DNA of 28,685 nucleotides from DRTC01 sp964521025 (lineage in GTDB: Bacteria; Cloacimonadota; Cloacimonadia; Cloacimonadales; TCS61): positions 1-28,685 of the forward strand of contig CAZFPK010000042.1 of NCBI GenBank assembly GCA_964521025.1, read 5' to 3'. Below, piece by piece: positions 16,883 to 23,999 of the stretch. The position numbers and the translations under genes were made by a program. The first letter of the stretch is position 1, and each line of letters starts with the position of its first letter. A model generated the notes under the pieces. That model searched no databases. It was not told the origin of the DNA and saw only the letters and a list, made by a program, of their open reading frames with translations.

Positions 16883-18166
16883 TTAAATGTCGCCGAATTC
16901 ATCGATTTCGACATTTATTTCTTTTTGTTTTAGTTTTTCCAGGTCTTTGCATTTCTTCTTTTTCATGATTTTTATCTTATCGATATTATCTTCCAAATGA
17001 TCGATGTCCAAAAGATGTTCTTCTTCTCCGTCGACCCATACTTTCATTTCTCCGTCTTCGAGAAAGACTTCAACTTTATTGCTTTTCAAATCAAGATCTT
17101 TTCTTTTTGCGATCTCGACATCGATAGTCATTGTCTTTTTCTTTCGTTTTATTTCCAGTTGGATCGTTTCTCCAACCTCTTTTTTAGAGATCACTTTTTT
17201 GATATCTTTTGTGCAGTCGATTTCTTTGCCATCGACTTTCAGGATGATATCATCTTCCATGAGTCCTGCTTCTTCAGCTGGAGTATCCTCAAAAACTTCG
17301 TCTATGACAATTTTCTTTTCAATGATTTCTTCATCACCGGTTTTGGTTTTATTTTCGGTATAAGAAAGAAGAACCCCGATATGTTTTCCATTAGTATCTT
17401 TATATTTGTAAACGAAGACAGATGCCGGATCTTGAAAGTTGGTAAATTCAATATTATCGAGATCATAGAAATAGCTGAAAAAATCATCTTTTTCACCGAG
17501 AGCAACATCGAAAGTTTTATAATCTCCATCCCGGAAAATCTTGATCTTAACCTTTTGTTCGGGTTTCAGGAGCCTCAGCATTTTTGTAACCTGGTCGGTT
17601 GTATAAATTTTATCACTATCGATTTGGAGAATAACATCATTATCCTCGATCCCGGCTTCTGCTACAGGACCATCTTCGACAACGCTTTCGATTTCCACAC
17701 CGTAATTTTCCTTTAGACCGAGATCTTTAAAATCTTTTTCATCGAGATTTTCCAGGTAAACGCCGAGATACGCTTTCTTTTTTTTCTCAGGAATTTCCTT
17801 TTCACCAAGAGTTAGTTTGATCGTTTTTTCTTTTTTATCCCGGATAATTTTTACCTGAACTTTATCTCCCGGTTTATGAAGTCGGATCATTTTGGTCAGC
17901 TGGTCGAGAGTGTAAACCTTTTCACCATCGAACTCGATGACCACATCTTCTTTTTTGAAACCTGCTTTTTCAGCAGCTCCATCTTCGATAACTTCAGTGA
18001 TCAAAACTCCATGTTTTCCATCGATCTCGTATTCTTCAAAAAATTTCTCATCGAGGTCTTGCAGGAAAACACCCATAAATGCTTTGGTTTTGGCAACCAG
18101 TGGGTTTAACATGAAGAGTAATAATAAAACACCAATCAGTATTTTTACCGATCTTTTTCTATTCAT
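16883..18166 (-). CDS. Secreted or anchored triple-PDZ protein without a protease domain
   Basis: 427 residues from ATG 18166 with a strong AGGAGG RBS. An N-terminal signal peptide or anchor (ILIGVLLLLFMLNPLVA) precedes three PDZ domains: ~28-122, ~130-224 and ~262-357. PDZ1 and PDZ2 are clear recent duplicates (AFMGVFLQDLDEK versus AYLGVYLENLDEK; LTKMIRLHKPGDKV versus VTKMLRLLKPEQKV). PDZ3 is divergent (TPAEEAGLMEDDIILKVDGKEI). The C-terminal ~70 residues are highly charged. The trypsin-like domain of HtrA/Deg proteases is absent, so it probably acts as a periplasmic scaffold or adaptor, or regulates a protease supplied elsewhere. It carries its own terminator. Confidence 0.85.
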   Translation of the reverse strand: MNRKRSVKILIGVLLLLFMLNPLVAKTKAFMGVFLQDLDEKFFEEYEIDGKHGVLITEVIEDGAAEKAGFKKEDVVIEFDGEKVYTLDQLTKMIRLHKPGDKVQVKIIRDKKEKTIKLTLGEKEIPEKKKKAYLGVYLENLDEKDFKDLGLKENYGVEIESVVEDGPVAEAGIEDNDVILQIDSDKIYTTDQVTKMLRLLKPEQKVKIKIFRDGDYKTFDVALGEKDDFFSYFYDLDNIEFTNFQDPASVFVYKYKDTNGKHIGVLLSYTENKTKTGDEEIIEKKIVIDEVFEDTPAEEAGLMEDDIILKVDGKEIDCTKDIKKVISKKEVGETIQLEIKRKKKTMTIDVEIAKRKDLDLKSNKVEVFLEDGEMKVWVDGEEEHLLDIDHLEDNIDKIKIMKKKKCKDLEKLKQKEINVEIDEFGDI

Positions 18167-18183
18167 TGTTCCTCCTTTTTTTT

Positions 18184-18304
18184 TGTCATTCTGAGGTTTC
18201 CTCCAAAGGTTCCATCGAAGAATCTACAATTTCCATTGACTGCAATTTTACTTATTAGCTAAAGATTCCTCGAAAGAACAGCAGGAAGATAACTCGGTAT
18301 GACA
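18184..18304. repeat. TGTCATTCTGAG element, copy B
   Basis: Starts TGTCATTCTGAG and ends CTCGGTATGACA, imperfect inverted ends about 121 bp apart, with TCGAAGAATCT and AGATTCCTCGA as an internal inverted pair. It lies in the gap between the anti-sigma gene's stop and the PDZ gene's start. No coding potential. Confidence 0.7.
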
Positions 18305-18336
18305 GTTGTTTTCATTCTCTTATTTTATTTCTTTAT

Positions 18337-18804
18337 TCAATGACTATCCATACTTATCAATTTTTTTTGTTTTGGTTTATTTTGGTCAAACTCGGAAATG
18401 ATCATCAGGTTTCCGTTTTTAGAGGAGACATATTTCCTGATAATATATGCTTTTTCTTCCTGATAATTGGTTGGATTTATCTTGTTGGCTAATTTAGGAT
18501 TATAAATAGATGTTTGTTTGATATAATCATCTATCGGAACAAGTTCTTCTTCTATTTCCTCTATTTCTTCTTTTTGGAAAGCAAACCTGTTAATATCATC
18601 TGCTATTTTAGGTTTCAAGATGGTTGAGATAAGATATATCACGAGCAAACAGGCAAAAGCAGTTGCCAATTTGTATCGCTTTTTATATTTTCTTTCCACA
18701 TTAAAATATTTCCGAACTAATTTTTGTCTTAATTTATTCTGAAGCTCGTAATTTTTGATTTCTGGAATTTCCATTTTTTCTATCCGGTCTTCAAATTTAT
18801 TCAT
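18337..18804 (-). CDS. Probable membrane-bound anti-sigma factor
   Basis: 155 residues, starting inside the last codons of the sigma-factor gene (8-base overlap), with GAGGAG as RBS. The N-terminal ~45 residues are charged and cytoplasmic. One transmembrane helix spans ~46-63 (LATAFACLLVIYLISTIL). The remaining ~90 residues would be periplasmic. This order and the overlap with an ECF sigma gene are typical of anti-sigma factors that hold sigma at the membrane until an envelope signal arrives. It lacks the zinc-binding H-x3-C-x2-C motif of the common ZAS class, and I do not recognise its sensor domain. The call rests on topology and context. Confidence 0.65.
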   Translation of the reverse strand: MNKFEDRIEKMEIPEIKNYELQNKLRQKLVRKYFNVERKYKKRYKLATAFACLLVIYLISTILKPKIADDINRFAFQKEEIEEIEEELVPIDDYIKQTSIYNPKLANKINPTNYQEEKAYIIRKYVSSKNGNLMIISEFDQNKPKQKKLISMDSH

Positions 18805-19336
18805 AATTGAACTCCTCTTTCAGAGAATTCCTTAATTTATTTATGATCCGGTGCATCTTGACTTTAACAGCGTTTTCTTTTTTTTTCAGGATTTCCGCAA
18901 TTTCTTTATATTTCATTTTTTCAAAAAACCTTAATGTTATTAAATTCTGTTCCTCGCTCGATAAAATAGTCATTTTCTTTCTGACGATCTCGAAATCAGG
19001 ATAGGATTTCGCTGTTGGAACCCTGTTAATTTTAAATTCATTTTTAATCTTATCACTTCTTTTCCTGTTTCGATAAAACTGGTTTATCTCATTCACAGCA
19101 ATCCTGTATAACCAGGCAGAAAAAGAACTCTTTTTTGAATCCAGGAAACGAAAAAGATCAATTTTTTTCATTGCTTTGAAAAAAACATTGCTGATGATCT
19201 CATCTCTGATCAGATCGTCCTCAATCACTCTATGATAAACAAAATTATTTATTCTGGGAAAATACTTCCGGTAAAGAATATCGAATTCCTTGATATCTCT
19301 TTTTGCCCGGGCTATGGTTTTTCTTTCAGAATCCAA
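18797..19336 (-). CDS. ECF-type RNA polymerase sigma factor
   Basis: 179 residues from TTG 19336; no ATG or GTG lies in frame nearby, and AGGT sits just upstream. Region 2 (~15-95) has FDILYRKYFPRINNFVYHRV, DEIISNVFFKAMKKI and FSAWLYRIAVNEINQFYRN, the core-binding and -10 recognition helices. Region 4 (~125-175) has LSSEEQNLITLRFFEKMKYKEIAEILKKKENAVKVKMHRII, the helix-turn-helix for the -35. Regions 1 and 3 are absent, as in ECF factors. It overlaps its probable anti-sigma factor and is divergent from the first motor cassette (248-base gap). The position suggests it may control that cassette; no ECF promoter motif is proven. Confidence 0.9.
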   Translation of the reverse strand: MDSERKTIARAKRDIKEFDILYRKYFPRINNFVYHRVIEDDLIRDEIISNVFFKAMKKIDLFRFLDSKKSSFSAWLYRIAVNEINQFYRNRKRSDKIKNEFKINRVPTAKSYPDFEIVRKKMTILSSEEQNLITLRFFEKMKYKEIAEILKKKENAVKVKMHRIINKLRNSLKEEFNYE

Positions 19337-19410
19337 TTTTTTACCTATTTTAGATTTCCTTTTTTCTTCTGCACTTATAACGAAAACAAAAAAAAAAGTT
19401 ACTTTTCAAT

Positions 19411-19435
19411 AAAAAAAAATGTTTTAAAATGTCAA
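19411..19435 (-). promoter_or_regulatory. Possible promoter of the sigma/anti-sigma operon
   Basis: A perfect minus-strand TTGACA (19435-19430) lies about 95 bases before the sigma start. A TATTGA-like -10 about 18 bases further on is weak, and the region is full of A/T homopolymers, so only the -35 is convincing. Confidence 0.25.
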
Positions 19436-19483
19436 ATTTTAAAAACTCCATTCAATATCAAAATGAAAGAAATAAGTGCGGGA

Positions 19484-19528
19484 TTTTTTTTTTTCTTTAC
19501 AACATTTCCAAAAAAACTTTTTTAACCC
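19484..19528 (+). promoter_or_regulatory. Shared upstream box of motor cassette 1
   Basis: A T-run followed by CTTTACAAC (19495-19503) and, ~14 bases later, TTTTTTAACC. The same order (T-run, CTTTACAAC, T-run, AACC) occurs before cassette 2 at 23905-23947. Distance to the first ATG is 90 versus 86 bases. It may be the promoter or operator of the motor operons. TTTACA could serve as a -35, but no clear -10 is seen. Confidence 0.4.
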
Positions 19529-19584
19529 CCAAATGGTGGAGTTAATTGAAAGAAAATTTATTTTAAAATATTCGAGGAAAGCAA

Positions 19585-21012
19585 ATGAAAAAAACAATCC
19601 TATTTTTGGCTTTTGTAATATGCGTTATTTCACTTTTCGCTCAACAAAGTGAAGGATTTGAGACAACTACAAAATTACAACTTGAACAGCAGTTTTCGGA
19701 AAGGATCGAGAATACTTTATTCCCTTTTGTCGGGGAAAATATCGTAATAGTTAAGCTAACATTAATGTACCCTTCCTATTTAAGATCCGAAATAAATGTC
19801 GAAAAAAATGATAATCTTGAAGTTGCTCCAGTCCCAAGAGAAAAAATTCCGGTATTATACGATCAGGACAAACATGAAGATATTTTAACTAAAATTCTTT
19901 TCAAAGAGATTACAGTTTATTTACAGAAAAATGTTGCTGATGAAATGGTAAACTTTGTTCGGGAGAATCTTCCTATCTGGTTCAATATAGATCAAACAAA
20001 AGGAGATACTATCGCTATCAGCAAGGTGTTAACATTTATGGATGAAATTACCGATGCGAAAGAAATTGTAGAAGTTCCGGCAGAAAAGGAAGAAGAAGCT
20101 GCTACGACTCCAAATTATTACCTGATTTTAGGAATCATATTATTATTGATTCTTCTTATCATTATTTTTGTCATTAGTTCCGGTATGAAAAACCTTTCAA
20201 ATTCATTGCAAAAAGCAAGTTCTGCAAGTTCGGAAAGAGAACTGTATTTAAGAGGTGGTGCTCAAACAACGAGGGATATGAAATCCACACTTAGTCTGGA
20301 TACTTCCAATAAAACACCATTACCGATAAGAATAATCGAGCAGGAAGATGAAAAAATTAATGCCTACAATTTTGATTTTCTTGAAAAAATTTCAATCGAG
20401 AGTTTTTATAAGTTGATCAGAAATGAATCGGATAATATAATCGCATATATAATATCCAGCATTTCTCCGGATTATGCTCATCGGTTTATTGAAAGATATC
20501 CGGCAGAATCAGAGAAAATTGTAAAATTGATGATGACGGAAGTACCTACAAAGAAAGCAGATATCGAAAAAATAAGACAAAGACTTTTTGAGAATTATGA
20601 AAAAATGATAGCAGAAGATAAATTAAAATTCGATGGTAAAGTTTCATTAATCCGGATTATAAATTCTCTTACAGCAAAATCTTCCCAAGAAATTGTCGAT
20701 AAGATAAATAATGTGGATAAAAACTTCGGAGAACAGATAAAGGAAAAAGTCTTCTTATTTGATAACTTCCAGGATCTAACCGAGGAGGAATTGGAAAAGG
20801 TCATCATGAATGCTGATCGTAATATGTTTATCCGATTTTTAGCCAGTATCGGAAATGACCTTAAAGAAAAATTCTTTCATAATTTAACAACCAGGGCTTC
20901 CATGATTATTGAAGAAGAATTGGACAATCTCGGGCAACTTTTGGATGATGAAAAAGAGCATGCTGTTAATGATATGCTGAATGAAACCAGAAGAATTTTG
21001 AATTATAAATAA
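19585..21012 (+). CDS. FliF-FliG-like fusion rotor protein, cassette 1
   Basis: 475 residues. Signal peptide (1-20). A periplasmic domain (~28-155) resembles the C-terminal ring region of FliF: LEQQFSERIENTLFPFVG parallels the FliF RIE-x-x-L-x-P-x-V-G segment, and FKEITVYLQKNVAD, IWFNID and KGDTIAISKV parallel the end of that domain. One transmembrane helix spans ~177-199 (YYLILGIILLLILLIIIF). The cytoplasmic half (~262-470) matches FliG middle and C domains: NIIAYIISSISPDYAHRF, GKVSLIRIINSL and IKEKVFLFDNFQDLTEEEL. The torque helix is KEKFFHNLTTRASMIIEEEL; E. coli FliG R281, D288 and D289 correspond to R437, E444 and E445. The FliF RBM1/2 domains and FliG N-domain are absent. It is first in an operon with motA-, motB- and TPR-like genes, so it is probably a membrane rotor. 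Confidence 0.85.
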   Translation: MKKTILFLAFVICVISLFAQQSEGFETTTKLQLEQQFSERIENTLFPFVGENIVIVKLTLMYPSYLRSEINVEKNDNLEVAPVPREKIPVLYDQDKHEDILTKILFKEITVYLQKNVADEMVNFVRENLPIWFNIDQTKGDTIAISKVLTFMDEITDAKEIVEVPAEKEEEAATTPNYYLILGIILLLILLIIIFVISSGMKNLSNSLQKASSASSERELYLRGGAQTTRDMKSTLSLDTSNKTPLPIRIIEQEDEKINAYNFDFLEKISIESFYKLIRNESDNIIAYIISSISPDYAHRFIERYPAESEKIVKLMMTEVPTKKADIEKIRQRLFENYEKMIAEDKLKFDGKVSLIRIINSLTAKSSQEIVDKINNVDKNFGEQIKEKVFLFDNFQDLTEEELEKVIMNADRNMFIRFLASIGNDLKEKFFHNLTTRASMIIEEELDNLGQLLDDEKEHAVNDMLNETRRILNYK

Positions 21013-21022
21013 GGAAGGAATC

Positions 21023-21760
21023 ATGAAATCATCAATAATAATTGGTTTTATCCTCGGTTTTGGAATCATCTTGGTAATTATACTGACCAAAGAAGATGTG
21101 GGTTATTTCTTTAATCCATCAGCACTTGCAATTACTCTCGGTGGGACAATAGCAGCATTAATAATATATTTCTCACCACACGCCCTGAAAGAAGCGATAA
21201 AATCTTTTTTTAACATTTTTAGTGAAAAGCAGTATTCACCACCAAGAATAGTCGATCTTGTCGTCGATGTAAATAAATCGATTCGAAAAACAAGCTATCG
21301 TAACATCCTAAATTTTGATCAAGTCCGATCTGTCCCCTTTTTAGTGAAAGGATTATCTCTGATAGTCGATGGAGTTAGTTCAAATAATTTGGAAGAGATT
21401 ATGATCAGGGACAGCAGATCAATGTACGAAGGAAATAGAATTGCAGAAAGAGTTTTCGGAATTGCCGGAAGTTTTGCTCCTATGTTCGGTATGATGGGAA
21501 CGGTTATCGGTTTGATCGCTATGTTACACAGGATCGATAATCCGGCTGCAATTCCTGCGGCTATGGGTTTGGCTTTGGTTACGACTTTATATGGATTGAT
21601 CTTATCAGCTCTTGTCTTCAAACCGATATCCGGAAAAATTAGAGATAAAAATATGACTGATTCCAGAGTTAGAGATATCATTATCGAAGGTGTTCTCTCC
21701 ATTCAAAGAGGTGAAAATTCACAAATCACGAAAGAGAGATTGATCGGATTTCTGAATTAA
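21023..21760 (+). CDS. motA: MotA-family stator protein, cassette 1
   Basis: 245 residues with four transmembrane helices: ~5-22, ~33-51, ~145-168 and ~178-202. The signature stretch APMFGMMGTVIGLIAML carries the conserved Pro153 (E. coli MotA P173), and KPISGKI carries Pro201 (P222), so proton-channel coupling should work. The cytoplasmic loop has R88 and K89 at the charged positions that face FliG in known stators, but Leu96 where a Glu is usual. EGVLSIQRGEN is the conserved post-TM4 motif. The length is typical, with no long C-terminal tail as in ZorA. It lies 10 bases after the rotor gene with its own GGAAGG RBS. Confidence 0.9.
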   Translation: MKSSIIIGFILGFGIILVIILTKEDVGYFFNPSALAITLGGTIAALIIYFSPHALKEAIKSFFNIFSEKQYSPPRIVDLVVDVNKSIRKTSYRNILNFDQVRSVPFLVKGLSLIVDGVSSNNLEEIMIRDSRSMYEGNRIAERVFGIAGSFAPMFGMMGTVIGLIAMLHRIDNPAAIPAAMGLALVTTLYGLILSALVFKPISGKIRDKNMTDSRVRDIIIEGVLSIQRGENSQITKERLIGFLN

Positions 21761-21773
21761 ACAGGAATTATCT

Positions 21774-22400
21774 ATGAGCATTATAAAGAAACTCACCGAA
21801 TTAAATGTCAGGAGAAGGATCGAAGGTCTTGAAGATGAAAATTACGAGAATGAAAACCTTCTTGATGTCATGGTTCCCTATGCTGATTTAATGACATTGC
21901 TCTTGATCTTTTTCGTTTTCTTTTATACAATCAGCGGTATCCAGACTGCGGATAATGTTACAGATGAATCTGTGGAAGTAATCGAGAAAACAAAGCTCGA
22001 TTCTTTATTAAAACTTAATGAACAGGTTATCACAATTCCCGGTGAGATCCTTTATGAAACCGGTGATGCTGAATTGAAAAAAGTATCATACAAAACACTC
22101 GATTTGATTGCAGCTGAAATTAAAAATGAAATGAGGGACGAGGATAACTGGGTGATCAGAGTTGAAGGTCATACCGACGATGTTCCGATTTCGAATTGGA
22201 AATACAGATCGAACTGGGAACTTTCGACTTCCCGGGCTGTAAGTATTGTCAGGTATTTTTTAGAAAATGGATATTTTGAAGCAGAGCAAATGACAGCCAT
22301 GGGTTACGGAAAATTTAAACCTCTAGCACCAAATGATACTCAAGAAAATCGAAGGAAAAATAGAAGAGTAGAAATAAGACTGAGTAAATCGTCTGAATGA
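21774..22400 (+). CDS. motB: MotB-family stator protein with OmpA peptidoglycan-binding domain, cassette 1
   Basis: 208 residues. A short cytoplasmic N-terminus precedes the single helix MVPYADLMTLLLIFFVFFY, whose Asp38 matches the essential proton-binding Asp of MotB. The periplasmic OmpA-like domain runs ~85-205: ILYETGDAELK, VEGHTDDVPI, NWELSTSRAVSIVRYF, MGYGKFKPLAPN and KNRRVEIRL. Binding to peptidoglycan would anchor the stator, and MotA5MotB2 complexes conduct protons. It starts 13 bases after motA with a modest RBS (AGGAATTATC). The linker between helix and OmpA domain is short. Confidence 0.92.
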   Translation: MSIIKKLTELNVRRRIEGLEDENYENENLLDVMVPYADLMTLLLIFFVFFYTISGIQTADNVTDESVEVIEKTKLDSLLKLNEQVITIPGEILYETGDAELKKVSYKTLDLIAAEIKNEMRDEDNWVIRVEGHTDDVPISNWKYRSNWELSTSRAVSIVRYFLENGYFEAEQMTAMGYGKFKPLAPNDTQENRRKNRRVEIRLSKSSE

Positions 22401-22457
22401 ATTTTTCCATGAAATAAATTAAGATTTTTTAGCAATATTTAAAAGGAAGGATATCAA

Positions 22458-23573
22458 ATGAAATATGTAATTGTATGTTTTTCAATATTTATTATATTTT
22501 TTACCTTTTTGGAAGGATATAATGCCAGATTAGAATTTAAACTTGCACGAGATTTTTATAACCACCATTTTAATGAAAAAGCGAAAGAAAAATGCATTAT
22601 TATCTATAACCATCCGATGTCATCCGAGAACTTAAAAGCAGCAGCCTTGTATCTTTTAGGCCAGATTTCATTCGAAGAAGAAGATTATAAAGTTGCTATC
22701 GATGATTGGGAAATTCTTATAAATGAGTTTCCTGATTCACCGGAATCTAAGGAAATTGACAGGAGAATACCTGAAATTCAGATAGCTGTCAACAAAGGTC
22801 CCAGTCTGCAGGTATCTTCCCTTGAAATTGCTAATGATTTTCACAGGCATAATTTCTCGGATAAAGCAAAAGAAAAGTTCCTGGAAATTTATCATGACCC
22901 GGATGCTTCCAATGATGAAAAAGCTGAAGCTTTATATCTTTTAGGTCAGGTTACATTTGAAGATGGAGATTATACTATTGCCCTGGATGACTGGAGTATT
23001 TTAATAGAGAAATTTCCTGAATCCGAACATACTAAAGAAATTTCCAAAAGGCTTACACACTTGAAAGATATTATAAGTAGCGATTCGGAAGGTTCAGTGA
23101 CAAATGTAATTGCCAGATCATATATTAAAAATGGAGATTTCTGGTCAAACTCAAAGAATAAATTCATTGTAGATTCTTCCTGGATGCCCAGTTTGGATAT
23201 AGCTGTCGATTGGTATGATCGAGTAATTAATGAATTTCCAAAATCAAATGCAGCAGAAGTTGCTTACCAGAGGAAAATATTCTCCATACTCGGTTGGAAA
23301 GAATCAGGAAGGGATGGTGCGGCTTTCGGATTGATGTTTGATTTCGATAAGTATATTCCATTACTTTTGAAGACTTTTAATGATTTTGAAAAGGATTTTC
23401 CGAACAGCATTTTTCTTCAGGGTTTTCGTTATCAGATAGCTCAAACTTTTTGGGCAAATGAAGATTGGGAAAACTCAAAAAAATGGTTAGAAAAAGTAAT
23501 AGCAGCCGGTAATGGAGAAAAGACTTTTTATACGGAAACTGCGAAAGCTCGCATCAAGAAGTTAAATCACTAA
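22458..23573 (+). CDS. Exported TPR (YbgF/BamD-like) protein, cassette 1
   Basis: 371 residues with a signal peptide (1-20, no lipobox Cys) and a GGAAGGA RBS. Residues ~27-108 and ~122-203 are an internal duplication of a TPR pair: LARDFYNHHFNEKAKEK, ALYLLGQISFEEEDYKVAID and DWEILINEFPDS versus IANDFHRHNFSDKAKEK, ALYLLGQVTFEDGDYTIALD and DWSILIEKFPES. Further TPR helices follow (~245-345), ending in FLQGFRYQIAQTFWANEDW. The family resembles periplasmic TPR proteins such as YbgF/CpoB that serve Tol/Bam machines. It is last in the operon, after a 57-base gap, and could be the part that passes motor work to the outer membrane. The partner is unknown. Confidence 0.8.
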   Translation: MKYVIVCFSIFIIFFTFLEGYNARLEFKLARDFYNHHFNEKAKEKCIIIYNHPMSSENLKAAALYLLGQISFEEEDYKVAIDDWEILINEFPDSPESKEIDRRIPEIQIAVNKGPSLQVSSLEIANDFHRHNFSDKAKEKFLEIYHDPDASNDEKAEALYLLGQVTFEDGDYTIALDDWSILIEKFPESEHTKEISKRLTHLKDIISSDSEGSVTNVIARSYIKNGDFWSNSKNKFIVDSSWMPSLDIAVDWYDRVINEFPKSNAAEVAYQRKIFSILGWKESGRDGAAFGLMFDFDKYIPLLLKTFNDFEKDFPNSIFLQGFRYQIAQTFWANEDWENSKKWLEKVIAAGNGEKTFYTETAKARIKKLNH

Positions 23574-23637
23574 TTTATTGATCCGGGAAGGTAATTAAAA
23601 TTGATGAATTCGTAAAAAGTCAAAAATTTACGAGAAC

Positions 23638-23724
23638 TGTCATCTTGAGCGTAGTCAAAAGATCAATAGTAGCAATATTTTATAAGATTCTTTCCCGAGC
23701 AAAGACTCGGGACTCAGAATGACA
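23638..23724. repeat. TGTCATTCTGAG element, copy C, between the motor cassettes
   Basis: Begins TGTCATCTTGAG and ends CTCAGAATGACA, which is exactly the reverse complement of the TGTCATTCTGAG ends of the other copies. A 7-bp inner hairpin TCCCGAG/CTCGGGA lies at 23693-23712. The rest of the 426-base gap (23574-23999) is AT-rich with no gene; its last ~95 bases hold the promoter-like box of cassette 2. Confidence 0.75.
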
Positions 23725-23904
23725 TAAAATGACTTTTTTCGAAACCGTCGAAATTATTAATACATTTTACTCGCTATTGAGCATTAATAAAATAAGATTC
23801 TTTTACTGAATATAACTTATTAAGAAAGAAATATTATAATTTTTTAATCAATAAATAAATATTATAACCTTCTTTAATCTACTTAGTATTTTTAAAATCA
23901 AAAT

Positions 23905-23947
23905 ATTTTTTTCCTTTACAACTTATCGGCATTTTATTTTTAGAACC
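23905..23947 (+). promoter_or_regulatory. Shared upstream box of motor cassette 2
   Basis: T-run, then CTTTACAAC (23914-23922), then TTTTTAGAACC, matching the box before cassette 1 in order, spacing and distance to the ATG (86 versus 90 bases). Little else in the two leaders aligns, so conservation may be functional. Confidence 0.4.
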
Positions 23948-23999
23948 TAAAATTAGATTATCTTGATAGAAAAAAATATTGAAATTTTTGAGGAAATAA

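Noticed and set aside
16997..17716. Long plus-strand open frames opposite the PDZ gene
   Set aside because: These are Phe/Ile/Ser-rich mirror frames of a Lys/Glu/Asp-rich gene with no RBS; the minus-strand PDZ protein explains the region.
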